A DNA stretch of 64,000 bases from Variovorax sp. PBL-E5 (lineage in GTDB: Bacteria > Pseudomonadota > Gammaproteobacteria > Burkholderiales > Burkholderiaceae_C). The stretch covers positions 3,658,001 through 3,722,000 of the forward strand of contig NZ_LR594671.1 of NCBI RefSeq assembly GCF_901827185.1, read 5' to 3'. Numbering within the stretch: the first letter of the stretch is position 1; every line of letters starts with the position of its first letter. Below, one piece after another: positions 26,688 through 34,508 of this stretch. The notes below the pieces were generated by a model that was not told the origin of the DNA, did no database searches, and saw only the letters and a list, made by a program, of their open reading frames with translations. A program made the position numbers and the translations under genes.

Positions 26688-28712
26688 TCAGGCCGCCACC
26701 GCGTCCATCCGGGCCGCGCCTGCCAGCGCCGCGGCGCCCGCCGCCCGCGCGCGCTGGATGCGCGGCATGGCGCCGACGTCGACGATGAAGGCGACGCTGC
26801 CGTCGCCGAGGATCGTCGCGGCCGAGATGCCGGGCACCTTGCGGTAGTTGGTCTCGAGGTTCTTGACCACGACCTGGTGCTGGCCGAGCAGTTCGTCGAC
26901 CAGGAGCGCGAAGCGCGCATCGTCGGCCTGCACGATCACCAGGATGCCCTGCGTCGGATCCGTCTGCGCGCCGCCGACGTCGAAGACGCGGTGCAGCTCG
27001 ATCAGCGGCAGGTACTCGCCGCGCACCTTGATCACGTGCCCGTCGCTGGTGATCGAGTGCAGATGCTCCGACCGCGGCTGCAGCGATTCGATCACGTAGC
27101 TCAGCGGCAGGATGTAGGCCTCGCGGCCGACCTTGACCGACATGCCGTTGAGGATCGCCAACGTGAGCGGCAGCACGATGCGCGTCGTGGTGCCATGGCC
27201 GCCGCGCGAGATGATCTCCACGTGGCCGCCCATTTCCTGGATGTTGCGCTTGACCACGTCCATGCCGACGCCGCGGCCGGAGATGTCGGTGATCTGCTCG
27301 GCGGTGGAGAAGCCGGGCGCGAAGATCAGCTGCCAGACTTCCTCGTCGGGCATGGCGTCGTTCACCGGCAGGCCTTGCTGCAGGGCCTTGGCAAGGATCT
27401 TCTCGCGGTTGAGGCCGGCGCCGTCGTCGCTGACCTCGATCACGATGTTGCCGCCGTGGTGCTGCGCGGAAAGCAGCAGTTGGCCGGTCGCGTCCTTGCC
27501 CTTGGCCAGGCGCTCCTGCGGCGTCTCGATGCCGTGGTCGAGGCTGTTGCGCACCAGGTGCGTGAGCGGGTCCACGATGCGCTCGATCAGACCCTTGTCG
27601 AGTTCCGTTTCCTTTCCGAAGGTGTCCAGGCGCACCTGCTTGCCGAGCTTGGCGCTGACGTCGCGGATCACGCGCGGGAAGCGGCTGAACACATAGTCCA
27701 TCGGCATCATGCGGATGGACATCACGGACTCCTGCAGATCGCGCGCGTTGCGCTCCAGATGGCCGAGGCCACTGAGGAAGCGCTCGTAGGCCACCGGGTC
27801 GAGCATGGTCGCGGCCTGCGTCAGCATCGACTGCGTGATGACGAGTTCACCGACCAGGTTGATGAGCTGGTCGACCTTCTCGACGTCGACGCGGATCGAG
27901 CTCGATTCCCTGGCGCCGGCGCCTGCGTTCGGTGTCGCGGGCGACGGCGGCGCGGGTCGGGCCGCGGCAGCGACAGCGGAAGCCGCGACCGCCGAGGGCG
28001 CGGCGACAACTGCGGGTTCGGATTCGACGGGCGCTTCGGCAGGTTCCGCCACGACGCCGATGTCGATCTGCGACTCGTCGATCAGGAAGCAGCACACGGC
28101 CGTGATGTCGCCGGGCTCGCAGCTGGTCTGCAGCACGACGGACAACTGGTCGCCGCTGCGCGTGCGCGACAGCACGCGGCCGAGGTTGCCGAGTTCGTCG
28201 GCGAGCAGATCGCATTCGCTGTCGGACAGGCGGGTGAAGCGCACCTGCAGTGCCCTGTCGCCCGCCGGTGCGGGCGCGGCTGCAGGCGCGGCGACGGGCG
28301 CCGGTGCGGGCGCGGCTTGCCGATCGCCGCTCTCGAGCGCGAGTTGTTGCAGCACTGCGCAGATGTGCGCGACTTTCTCAGGCTCGGGTTCTTTGCCAGC
28401 CTGGTAGGCAGTCAGTTGTTCTTGCAAGGCGTCCTTCGTTTCAAGAAATGCATCGATCATCGGAGCGCTCAGGCTCAGCTGGCCGTGGCGTGCCCGATCC
28501 AGGAGGGTTTCCAGCAGGTGCGTGGTGTCGGTCAGCGCGGCGAAGCCGAAGGTGGCGGCGCCGCCCTTGATCGAGTGGGCCGCGCGGAAGATGGCGTTGA
28601 GCTGTTCGCTGTCGGGTGCCTCGACGTCGAGCTCGAGAAGCAATTGCTCCATTTGCGCCAGAAGCTCGATGGCCTCGACGAAGAATGCTTGTGAAAACTG
28701 ACTGAGATCCAT
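26688..28712 (-). CDS. cheA: Chemotaxis histidine kinase CheA, cluster 2 (flagellar)
   Basis: 674 residues. HPt has His46 (FRAAHSIKGGAATFGF). A Pro/Ala linker and a P2 region with FLIDESQID follow. Dimer helices ([15 protein letters not shown]) precede the ATPase domain, with HLVRNSLDHGIET, DDGAGLN and [12 protein letters not shown], and the CheW-like domain ends the protein. It phosphorylates CheY and CheB of this operon. It lies 46 bp downstream of motB. No cheW neighbours it; the likely partner is at 62.5 kb. Confidence 0.95.
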   Translation of the reverse strand: MDLSQFSQAFFVEAIELLAQMEQLLLELDVEAPDSEQLNAIFRAAHSIKGGAATFGFAALTDTTHLLETLLDRARHGQLSLSAPMIDAFLETKDALQEQLTAYQAGKEPEPEKVAHICAVLQQLALESGDRQAAPAPAPVAAPAAAPAPAGDRALQVRFTRLSDSECDLLADELGNLGRVLSRTRSGDQLSVVLQTSCEPGDITAVCCFLIDESQIDIGVVAEPAEAPVESEPAVVAAPSAVAASAVAAAARPAPPSPATPNAGAGARESSSIRVDVEKVDQLINLVGELVITQSMLTQAATMLDPVAYERFLSGLGHLERNARDLQESVMSIRMMPMDYVFSRFPRVIRDVSAKLGKQVRLDTFGKETELDKGLIERIVDPLTHLVRNSLDHGIETPQERLAKGKDATGQLLLSAQHHGGNIVIEVSDDGAGLNREKILAKALQQGLPVNDAMPDEEVWQLIFAPGFSTAEQITDISGRGVGMDVVKRNIQEMGGHVEIISRGGHGTTTRIVLPLTLAILNGMSVKVGREAYILPLSYVIESLQPRSEHLHSITSDGHVIKVRGEYLPLIELHRVFDVGGAQTDPTQGILVIVQADDARFALLVDELLGQHQVVVKNLETNYRKVPGISAATILGDGSVAFIVDVGAMPRIQRARAAGAAALAGAARMDAVAA

Positions 28713-28758
28713 GGGGTGCTCCGAGGCCGGACCTTGATGCCGGTAGGGTGTCTTGCGC

Positions 28759-29703
28759 TCAGTTCGCCCGTGCCGGCGGCTTGAACGAGGTCAGCTTGAC
28801 GTTGTCTCTGGCAGGGTCCGCATTCGTCAATGTGCTGATCCGGGTGGTCTGTGCATCGCCGCTGTTCTCGCGCTCGATGCGTTCCTGCGTGCGGTGGTTG
28901 AGCACGATGACGCTGATGCGCCGGTTGATCGGGTTGCGCGGATTGACCTTGTCGAGGTGCATGCTGTCGGCCAGGCCCATCACGCGAAGCACCTTGTCCT
29001 CGTTCATGCCGCCCATCACCAGTTCGCGCCGCGAGGCGTTGGCCCGGTCGGCGGACAACTCCCAGTTGCCGTAGGACCTGTCGCCGTTGGTGTAGACGAT
29101 CGCGTCGGTGTGGCCCGACAGCGTGATCTTGTTCGGCAGATCGTTGAGCGCGGGCCCGAGTTCGCGCAGGATGGCCTGCATGTGCGGCACCACGCGTGCG
29201 CTGGCCAGGTCGAACATCGGGCGGTTGTCGCTGTCAACGATCTGCAGGCGCAGGCCCTCGGTCGTGATGTCGATCAGGATCTGCGAGCGGAACTGCCTGA
29301 AGACGGGACTCTTCTCGATCAGATCGTCCAGGCGCTTCTTCATGATGGCCAGCCGGTCGGCATCGGCCGCGTCGTCGCTCTGATTCTGGCGGTCGCCGTC
29401 GCTGTCGGCATTCTTGACCTCGCCGTCGGTTTTCACCACGTCGTCGCCGCCGCCCGGAATCATGCTGGTGCTGAGGCTGCTCTTCTCACCGCCGGCCAGC
29501 GCGACGCGCAGCGGCATGCGGAAGTGCTCGGCGATGCCCTCGAGCTGCTTGGGCGAGGAGATCGACAACAGCCACATGACGAGAAAGAACGCCATCATGG
29601 CCGTCATGAAGTCGGCGTAGGCGATCTTCCAGCCGCCGCCGTGACGGCCGCCGCTGCTGGGCGCCACGCGCTTGACGATGATCCGGGCTTTCTCTGCGCT
29701 CAT
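28759..29703 (-). CDS. motB: Flagellar stator protein MotB
   Basis: 314 residues. One membrane helix carries the proton-binding Asp31 (YADFMTAMMAFFLVMWLLS). A periplasmic linker follows, then an OmpA-like peptidoglycan-binding domain (LSGHTDAIVY and NWELSADRANASRREL). It anchors the stator to the wall and forms the ion channel with MotA. Starts 18 bp after motA. The C-terminus is about 40 residues longer than the peptidoglycan-binding domain. Confidence 0.96.
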   Translation of the reverse strand: MSAEKARIIVKRVAPSSGGRHGGGWKIAYADFMTAMMAFFLVMWLLSISSPKQLEGIAEHFRMPLRVALAGGEKSSLSTSMIPGGGDDVVKTDGEVKNADSDGDRQNQSDDAADADRLAIMKKRLDDLIEKSPVFRQFRSQILIDITTEGLRLQIVDSDNRPMFDLASARVVPHMQAILRELGPALNDLPNKITLSGHTDAIVYTNGDRSYGNWELSADRANASRRELVMGGMNEDKVLRVMGLADSMHLDKVNPRNPINRRISVIVLNHRTQERIERENSGDAQTTRISTLTNADPARDNVKLTSFKPPARAN

Positions 29704-29721
29704 GGCCGGGCACCCGTGGAC

Positions 29722-30582
29722 TCAGCGGGCCTTGACTTCCCGAACGTGGTCATCCAGTTCGGTGAAGGAAGGCCGCTCGGTCGAGAACAGCACCTTGCGG
29801 CCGAACTCGACGGCGAGCTGCGGCGCATAGCCATTCAGGCTCGCAAGCAGGGTGACTTTTGCGCACTGGTAGATCTTCATCGCCTCTTCGACCTTCTGGT
29901 CGATCAGCGAGGCCAGCGGCGAGACGAAGCCGTAGGCCAGCAGCACGCCGAGGAAGGTGCCGACCATGGCGTGCGCGATCAGCGCACCCATCTCGGACGG
30001 TGGCAGGTTGGCCGAGCCGAGCGCATGGACCACGCCCATCACGGCTGCCACGATGCCCAGGGCCGGCAATGCATCGCCCACACGGGCCAGGCTGTGCGCG
30101 GGCACTTCGGCTTCATGCCGGATGGTTTCGATTTCGTGGTCCATCAGCGCCTCGATCTCGAAGGCGTCGGTGTTGCCGCTGATCACCAGCCGCAGGTAGT
30201 CGCACAGGAACTCCATCACACCCGCGTCGGCCATGATGCTCGGGTAGCGGCCGAAGATCTCGCTTTGCGAGGGATCGTCGACATCGGCCTCCAGCTTCAT
30301 CATGCCGTCCTTGCGCGCCTTGGCCAGGAGTTCGTACAGCAGCGCCAGCAGGTCCATGTAGAGCTGGCGGTTGTGCCTGGACGAGCGCAGCAGGAGCGGG
30401 AGCTCCTTGATCGTCGCCTTGATGGTCTTGCCGTTGTTGCCTGCCACGAAGGCACCCAGCGCGGAGCCACCGATCATGAGCAGCTCCACGGGCTGGAACA
30501 GAACGCCGAAGTGCCCGCCCATGAGGCCGTAGCCGCCGAAGACGGCGCCCACCACCACGAGATACCCAACCAGAACCAGCAC
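29722..30582 (-). CDS. motA: Flagellar stator protein MotA
   Basis: 286 residues, four transmembrane helices, proton-type. Motifs are VGYLVVVGAVFGGYGLMGG, RPSFTELDDHVRE and the helix pair PALGIVAAVMGVVHALGS and VGTFLGVLLAYGFVSPL. The cytosolic loop contacts FliG. The start is GTG at 30582 with AAGGGGA upstream. flhC ends 63 bp upstream, so motA may be read from the flhDC promoter or a promoter in that gap; I found no clear sigma-28 site there. Confidence 0.96.
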   Translation of the reverse strand: MLVLVGYLVVVGAVFGGYGLMGGHFGVLFQPVELLMIGGSALGAFVAGNNGKTIKATIKELPLLLRSSRHNRQLYMDLLALLYELLAKARKDGMMKLEADVDDPSQSEIFGRYPSIMADAGVMEFLCDYLRLVISGNTDAFEIEALMDHEIETIRHEAEVPAHSLARVGDALPALGIVAAVMGVVHALGSANLPPSEMGALIAHAMVGTFLGVLLAYGFVSPLASLIDQKVEEAMKIYQCAKVTLLASLNGYAPQLAVEFGRKVLFSTERPSFTELDDHVREVKAR

Positions 30583-30645
30583 GTGCGTCCCCTTTTGCCA
30601 TCAGGCGTCAAAAATCAAAACATGGCGCCAGGCACATGGACCACG

Positions 30646-31254
30646 TCAGTGGATCCCTGCGCCAGCCGCCGACGGCTCGGCCGCGAACCCGGCGCCTGCC
30701 GGCGCAAGATCGGCAACCGCTTGCTCCGCGACGCGCTTGGCGCCGCGTGCCTTGCCTGCCCGGGACGGTGGGCGGCAGAGAACACAGACATAACCACTCT
30801 TGTTGTCGTGCGCATGGGCGACGAACAGGCCCTTGCAACGCGTGCAGCCGCTGAGCTGCAGCATGTCGCTGTCGAAGAAACGCACCATCGTGTAGGCGCG
30901 GGTGAAGTCGAGCACCACCTCGCCGCCGGCCGATTCGATCTGCTCGAGGTACAGCCGATAGCTCTTGATCAGGGCCTGAAGCTCGCCCTGGTCCGCCTGA
31001 TCCAGCATGAACCGATAGATGTTGTAGAACATCGACGAGTGGATGTTCGCCATCCAGGTCATGTACCAATCGGTGGAAAACGGCAGCAGTCCCTTGGGCG
31101 GAGAGACACCCTTCAACTCCTTGTAGAGCCGGATCAGGCGCTCACGACTGAGGCCCACTTCGGCTTCCAGGAACTGAAGGCGTGCGCCCAGTTCAATCAG
31201 CTCGATGGCCAACTGAACCTGGCGGACTTCGCCCAGGACGCTCTTGGAGCTCAT
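30646..31254 (-). CDS. flhC: Flagellar master regulator subunit FlhC
   Basis: 202 residues. The zinc-binding C-terminal part has two Cys pairs, CTRCKGLFVAH and YVCVLC. The N-terminal part has RQVQLAIELIELGARLQFLE and LIRLYKELKGVSPPKG. With FlhD it forms the FlhD4C2 activator of early flagellar promoters. The ATG overlaps the flhD stop (ATGA). A C-terminal Ala-rich extension of about 30 residues is typical of betaproteobacterial FlhC. Confidence 0.97.
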   Translation of the reverse strand: MSSKSVLGEVRQVQLAIELIELGARLQFLEAEVGLSRERLIRLYKELKGVSPPKGLLPFSTDWYMTWMANIHSSMFYNIYRFMLDQADQGELQALIKSYRLYLEQIESAGGEVVLDFTRAYTMVRFFDSDMLQLSGCTRCKGLFVAHAHDNKSGYVCVLCRPPSRAGKARGAKRVAEQAVADLAPAGAGFAAEPSAAGAGIH

Positions 31255-31592
31255 GCCAGCGCACCCACACCCTGCATCTGGCGCGCGGCCATGAGGATTG
31301 ACATGTGCGCGTGCTGCAGCGTCGCATCCTTGCCTTCGCCGACCACCGCGAACATCGGATGGTCGTCCAGGCGAAAGCTGCAGAGCAGAAAGTTCGACGC
31401 GGCCAGCTTGACGATCTGCGTCAGCGACATGTTCGCCAGCAGGTCGGCCAGCTCCTTGCCGACGCCCAGGCGGAGCATCGCTGCGGCCCGGTCCTGTTTG
31501 ACGAGTTTTTGCGCAAGCAGCATATAGGCCAAATTGATGTCGCTGATTTCTTTTGAAATCTCGCCATGAATTCCGCTCCTCTCGTTTTCCAT
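31251..31592 (-). CDS. flhD: Flagellar master regulator subunit FlhD
   Basis: 113 residues. The typical pattern is DINLAYMLLAQKLVKQDRAA, MLRLGVGKELADLL and MSLTQIVKLAASNFLLCSFR. The ATG at 31592 has a GGAGTGGAA site; a start six codons earlier has none. It is the first gene of the long minus-strand run flhDC-motAB-che-flh-fliA. The AT-rich region upstream is described separately. Confidence 0.97.
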   Translation of the reverse strand: MENERSGIHGEISKEISDINLAYMLLAQKLVKQDRAAAMLRLGVGKELADLLANMSLTQIVKLAASNFLLCSFRLDDHPMFAVVGEGKDATLQHAHMSILMAARQMQGVGALA

Positions 31593-31971
31593 TTCCACTC
31601 CGCACTCCATTCATCGAAACCGCAGTTTAAACACAAAATTTAACATGTTTAACAAAGGTAACTAAGCCATCTTGGAAAGTGAGACTTATCTGACATCACC
31701 GAGAGAACCTGTCCGACACAACCAACTCGTCGACACTCTGGGTGTAGTCCTAATTCATTCAAAATTCCGCTCACCCAGGTCTCATCAGTTTTTAGAAAAA
31801 AGTATTATTTCAAATTTAGTAACAAAAAGTACTAGTCTTAATTAATCAAGCATTTGCATGACGATTTTATTAAAAGGAAACAAAACGTATCAATTCAAAA
31901 AACAACCGTCAACGCCACGCCCGGAGTCCGCGTCGCACTTTTTTTCTTCTCTCCCGGCTTATATCGGCAGG
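31593..31971 (-). promoter_or_regulatory. AT-rich control region upstream of flhDC
   Basis: This 379-bp stretch has no gene and is strikingly AT-rich compared with everything around it, mainly 31621-31670 and 31740-31910. It holds the palindrome GTTTAAAC (31625-31632), an AACATGTT palindrome (31642-31649), and an imperfect direct repeat TTTAG...AAAAAGTAYTA at 31791-31807 and 31815-31834. It must carry the flhD promoter. I could not pick one -35/-10 pair with confidence. The gene on its far side reads in the same direction and ends at 31972, so any terminator for that operon also lies here. Confidence 0.6.
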
Positions 31972-32271
31972 TCAGTCGAAAACTGTAGGGCTCGCCGAAG
32001 ATTTGGCCGCGGCGTCGAGGCCATGGAGCCAGGCCATGATTTCGGCCACGGCAAGGTACAGCCGGGGCGGGATCTGCTGGTCGAGGTCGACCTGCATCAG
32101 AAGCCGCACCAGATCGGGCGATGCATGAACGTACAGGCCGTTCGCCCGCGCCTCGCGCATGATCGATTCGGCCACCACCCCGTAGCCCTTGGCCACGACC
32201 GTCGGTGCCCCGGCAGGGTCGGGACGAGACAGTGCCACGGCACTTTGGCGATCGTCCATTGCGCTGTTCAT
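31972..32271 (-). CDS. FlhB C-terminal-domain-like protein
   Basis: 99 residues that match only the end of the FlhB cytosolic domain: VVAKGYGVVAESIMREA, then SPDLVRLLMQVDLDQQIPPRLY and LAVAEIMAWLHGLD. There are no membrane helices, and the NPTH cleavage motif is absent (the protein begins just after where it would be). Small FlhB-tail proteins are known in several flagellated bacteria and can stand in for the cleaved FlhB fragment. The start overlaps the preceding FliK-like gene by ATGA. It lies next to that gene, so a joint role in export is likely. Confidence 0.8.
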   Translation of the reverse strand: MNSAMDDRQSAVALSRPDPAGAPTVVAKGYGVVAESIMREARANGLYVHASPDLVRLLMQVDLDQQIPPRLYLAVAEIMAWLHGLDAAAKSSASPTVFD

Positions 32272-33596
32272 GGCCGAGGCATTCCGGTGATCTGGAGATC
32301 CTGCAGTCGAAGACCGATCGTCTCGAGGCGGCGAGCCAGTGCACGGCCCTCCACCCGCAGATCGGCCAGCGTGCCCGGGTCGCTGGCCGCGACCTGCGCC
32401 TGCACCATCGGTTCTGCGAGGCTCAGACGCACATCCACGGCGCCCAGCCTCGGCAAGCTGAGCGAGAGCGTCGTCGTCCACCGGCGCGCGGGCGCTTCGT
32501 CCGTCGCACCGGCATGCCGGCCCGCGGCCTCGTCCTCGTTGTCTTCGCGGATGGACCACGCCATGGGTGCGCCGGGCCATGCCTCGCCGCTCCAGCGGAA
32601 GACGGCCGTGGCCAGAAGATCGAGCTGCTGGTGGACGATCGTCGCCGCCTGGGGATGAATGATGTCGGCAGGCGCCAGCGCCCTGGCCGCCCCGCTCGTC
32701 GCCGACACGCCTTCCGCGCCAGGCGCGGTGTCGGCCAGGCGATGCAGCGCCGCGGTGTCCAGCGCCGTTCCCGTCGCCACGGCATCGGTCTGGCGATAGG
32801 TTGCCTGCACGCGCACCGCATCGGCGCGAAGGGCGCCGGCGGCAGCGTGCGTTTCGGAAGGCGATGCAGCGACGCGTGGCGCGACGGCGCCGCGTTCCTC
32901 GGTCACGCCGGGCGGACGCGCGGCGGCCGGCGACGATGCGGCAGACTCGATGGACGCCGGTGCGTCGGCCGCTTCGGAGAGCAAGCCGGAGATTGCACCG
33001 GGCCCGCCATCGGCGACCGGCCATGCCGGGCTCGCACCCGGCGCCGCGCGCACCGGCGTACCGGCCGTCGTCACCTCAACGCGCGTTGGCATCGGTCGCG
33101 AAGACGCCGCAGCCGGCGCGCCCCAGGCCGCCTGCGGCTCCTGCGCGAGTTGCGCCAGCGTGCGCTGGCCGGCAGCGAACTGGGCCAGATGCGATTCGTA
33201 GAAGAGCCCGCTCACGGACACCGCTCGCGCCAGCGTGGACGCGAGTGCTTCGGCCGACGGCGTACTCGCGGAGGGCCAGACCGGCGCGGCGTCGCGCACC
33301 GGTCCCGCATCCGCCCGGATTTCCGCCAGCAGGACGCCAATCGCGCGTGCCGCCACGGAAAGCTGCGCGGCAGGCGCCGGCGCCATGGCCGGCTGCGACC
33401 CGGCAGGCGCGTCGGCGGCGATCTGCCGATCGAGCGCGGCGTTGGAAAGCAGGCGAGTGTCGTTGTCGACCTTCTGGGCCTGGATCACCGGCCCCGGTCC
33501 CGCGATCTCGACCTCGGACTTGATCGCCAGCACGTCCAGCCGCTGCGAAAGCTTCGCGGCGAGCAGCGTGTCGATCAGTCCGGTCAATCCTGTCAT
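32268..33596 (-). CDS. FliK-like hook-length control family protein
   Basis: 442 residues. A long Ala/Pro-rich middle is followed by a C-terminal part (about 350-435) resembling the FliK C-terminal domain: TTTLSLSLPRLGAVDVRLSL and VEGRALARRLETIGLRLQDL. A second, standard FliK is encoded at 43.7 kb. The ATG at 33596 overlaps a 65-bp mini-ORF element (ATGA). It is coupled to the FlhB-tail gene downstream, which suggests that the two act together in export switching. That is inference. Confidence 0.7.
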   Translation of the reverse strand: MTGLTGLIDTLLAAKLSQRLDVLAIKSEVEIAGPGPVIQAQKVDNDTRLLSNAALDRQIAADAPAGSQPAMAPAPAAQLSVAARAIGVLLAEIRADAGPVRDAAPVWPSASTPSAEALASTLARAVSVSGLFYESHLAQFAAGQRTLAQLAQEPQAAWGAPAAASSRPMPTRVEVTTAGTPVRAAPGASPAWPVADGGPGAISGLLSEAADAPASIESAASSPAAARPPGVTEERGAVAPRVAASPSETHAAAGALRADAVRVQATYRQTDAVATGTALDTAALHRLADTAPGAEGVSATSGAARALAPADIIHPQAATIVHQQLDLLATAVFRWSGEAWPGAPMAWSIREDNEDEAAGRHAGATDEAPARRWTTTLSLSLPRLGAVDVRLSLAEPMVQAQVAASDPGTLADLRVEGRALARRLETIGLRLQDLQITGMPRP

Positions 33597-33658
33597 AAGA
33601 CAACCTCCGCCTTGCGGGCTGCGGTGCGAGCGCCTTCGGGCGGCCGGGCGGCACTCAT
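33593..33658 (-). repeat. 65-bp dispersed mini-ORF element, copy B (before FliK-like gene)
   Basis: Second copy of the element at 15.7 kb. On the minus strand it encodes a 21-codon frame (MSAARPPEGARTAARK, ending AEVVL). The stop overlaps the start of the FliK-like gene as ATGA, with GGAGG just ahead. It differs from copy A at two of 65 bases: one changes Arg to Lys in the frame, the other is silent. fliT ends 16 bp upstream. Confidence 0.7.
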
Positions 33659-33674
33659 GACGCGAGTGCTCTGC

Positions 33675-34007
33675 TCAATGCGGCAGTCCGTAGATCTTGT
33701 CCAGATTCTTCTGCTGCTGCAGGAAGGACATTCTCGCCACCAGCTTTTCCAGTTGCGGCTTGACCAGCTGGCAGACCTCGTCCTGATCGGCATGGATGCG
33801 TTCCATCATCCGCCGCGCTTCCTGCATCTGCTCCGAGTCCAGCAACTCCATGGGTTCGACGACCTTCAGGCGCTCGACGATCTCCGCACATTGGATCTCC
33901 AGTTCGGGAAGCCGGCCCCACTCCTTCGCGCGAGCCAGCTTCACCATGAGTGCAAGGCACGCGGCGAGTTGGCTGTAGCAATGAATGACCTCACTTCGGG
34001 TTGCCAT
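33675..34007 (-). CDS. fliT: Flagellar chaperone FliT
   Basis: 110 residues, all helical with heptad patterns (ACLALMVKLARAKEW, KPQLEKLVARMSFLQQQK). FliT is the FliD export chaperone. Start chosen at ATG 34007 because GGGAGAAAA precedes it; an earlier ATG at 34037 lacks a site. The gene lies 59 bp after fliS and follows the order fliD-fliS-fliT. The identification rests on position and helical pattern, as FliT sequences are variable. Confidence 0.8.
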   Translation of the reverse strand: MATRSEVIHCYSQLAACLALMVKLARAKEWGRLPELEIQCAEIVERLKVVEPMELLDSEQMQEARRMMERIHADQDEVCQLVKPQLEKLVARMSFLQQQKNLDKIYGLPH

Positions 34008-34066
34008 TTTTCTCCCTGTCTGCTGTTCGGCTGTCATGTCGGGCAGCGTTGTCCTGTAGTAGTTGA

Positions 34067-34489
34067 TCAGCGGCCGGGACGGCCGACATCGATTTCACGC
34101 CATGCCGAGGCGACGTTCTCGAGCAGCCGGTCGGCTTCGTCGAGCGCGCCGGCGTCGTTGCGCAGGTTGGCCCGCAGAAGACGCTGGTTGATGTAGTCGT
34201 AGAGCGCCGCCAGGTTGCCGACCAGCTCCGCACCACCGGCGCCCGCTGCCTTGGCATCGAGGCTGGCCTTGAGCCCGCCGTCGATGATGCTGATGGCATG
34301 CGAGATCGCCTTGCCCTTGGCCGGTACATCGCCGTGGGCCATGTGGTGCCGCGCCATCGCGAGCGCCGTCTTGGCGCCGTCGAACAGGAGGCAGATCAGC
34401 TGATGCGGCGATGCGCTCATCGCACCGGTTTCCACGCCGACTTGCGCGTAGGCGCTGGCGCCGGTTCGATAGGTGTGGGGTGTGTACAT
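34067..34489 (-). CDS. fliS: Flagellin export chaperone FliS
   Basis: 140 residues, five-helix pattern. Typical motifs are PHQLICLLFDGAKTALAMAR and LVGNLAALYDYINQRLLRAN. FliS binds the flagellin C-terminus and prevents early polymerisation in the cytosol. It begins 19 bp after fliD. The last residues (DVGRPGR) are basic and follow the domain. Confidence 0.95.
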   Translation of the reverse strand: MYTPHTYRTGASAYAQVGVETGAMSASPHQLICLLFDGAKTALAMARHHMAHGDVPAKGKAISHAISIIDGGLKASLDAKAAGAGGAELVGNLAALYDYINQRLLRANLRNDAGALDEADRLLENVASAWREIDVGRPGR

Positions 34490-34508
34490 CGAGGGCTCCG
34501 GGCGGGTC

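Noticed and set aside
30583..30645. A sigma-28 promoter before motA
   Set aside because: No GCCGATAA-like box at the right distance from a TAAA/TCAA; the string is more simply read from upstream.
31858..32658. A plus-strand frame starting in the AT-rich region (MTILLKGNKTYQFKK...)
   Set aside because: No ribosome site, and it soon runs antisense through the FlhB-tail and FliK-like genes with shadow-type composition.
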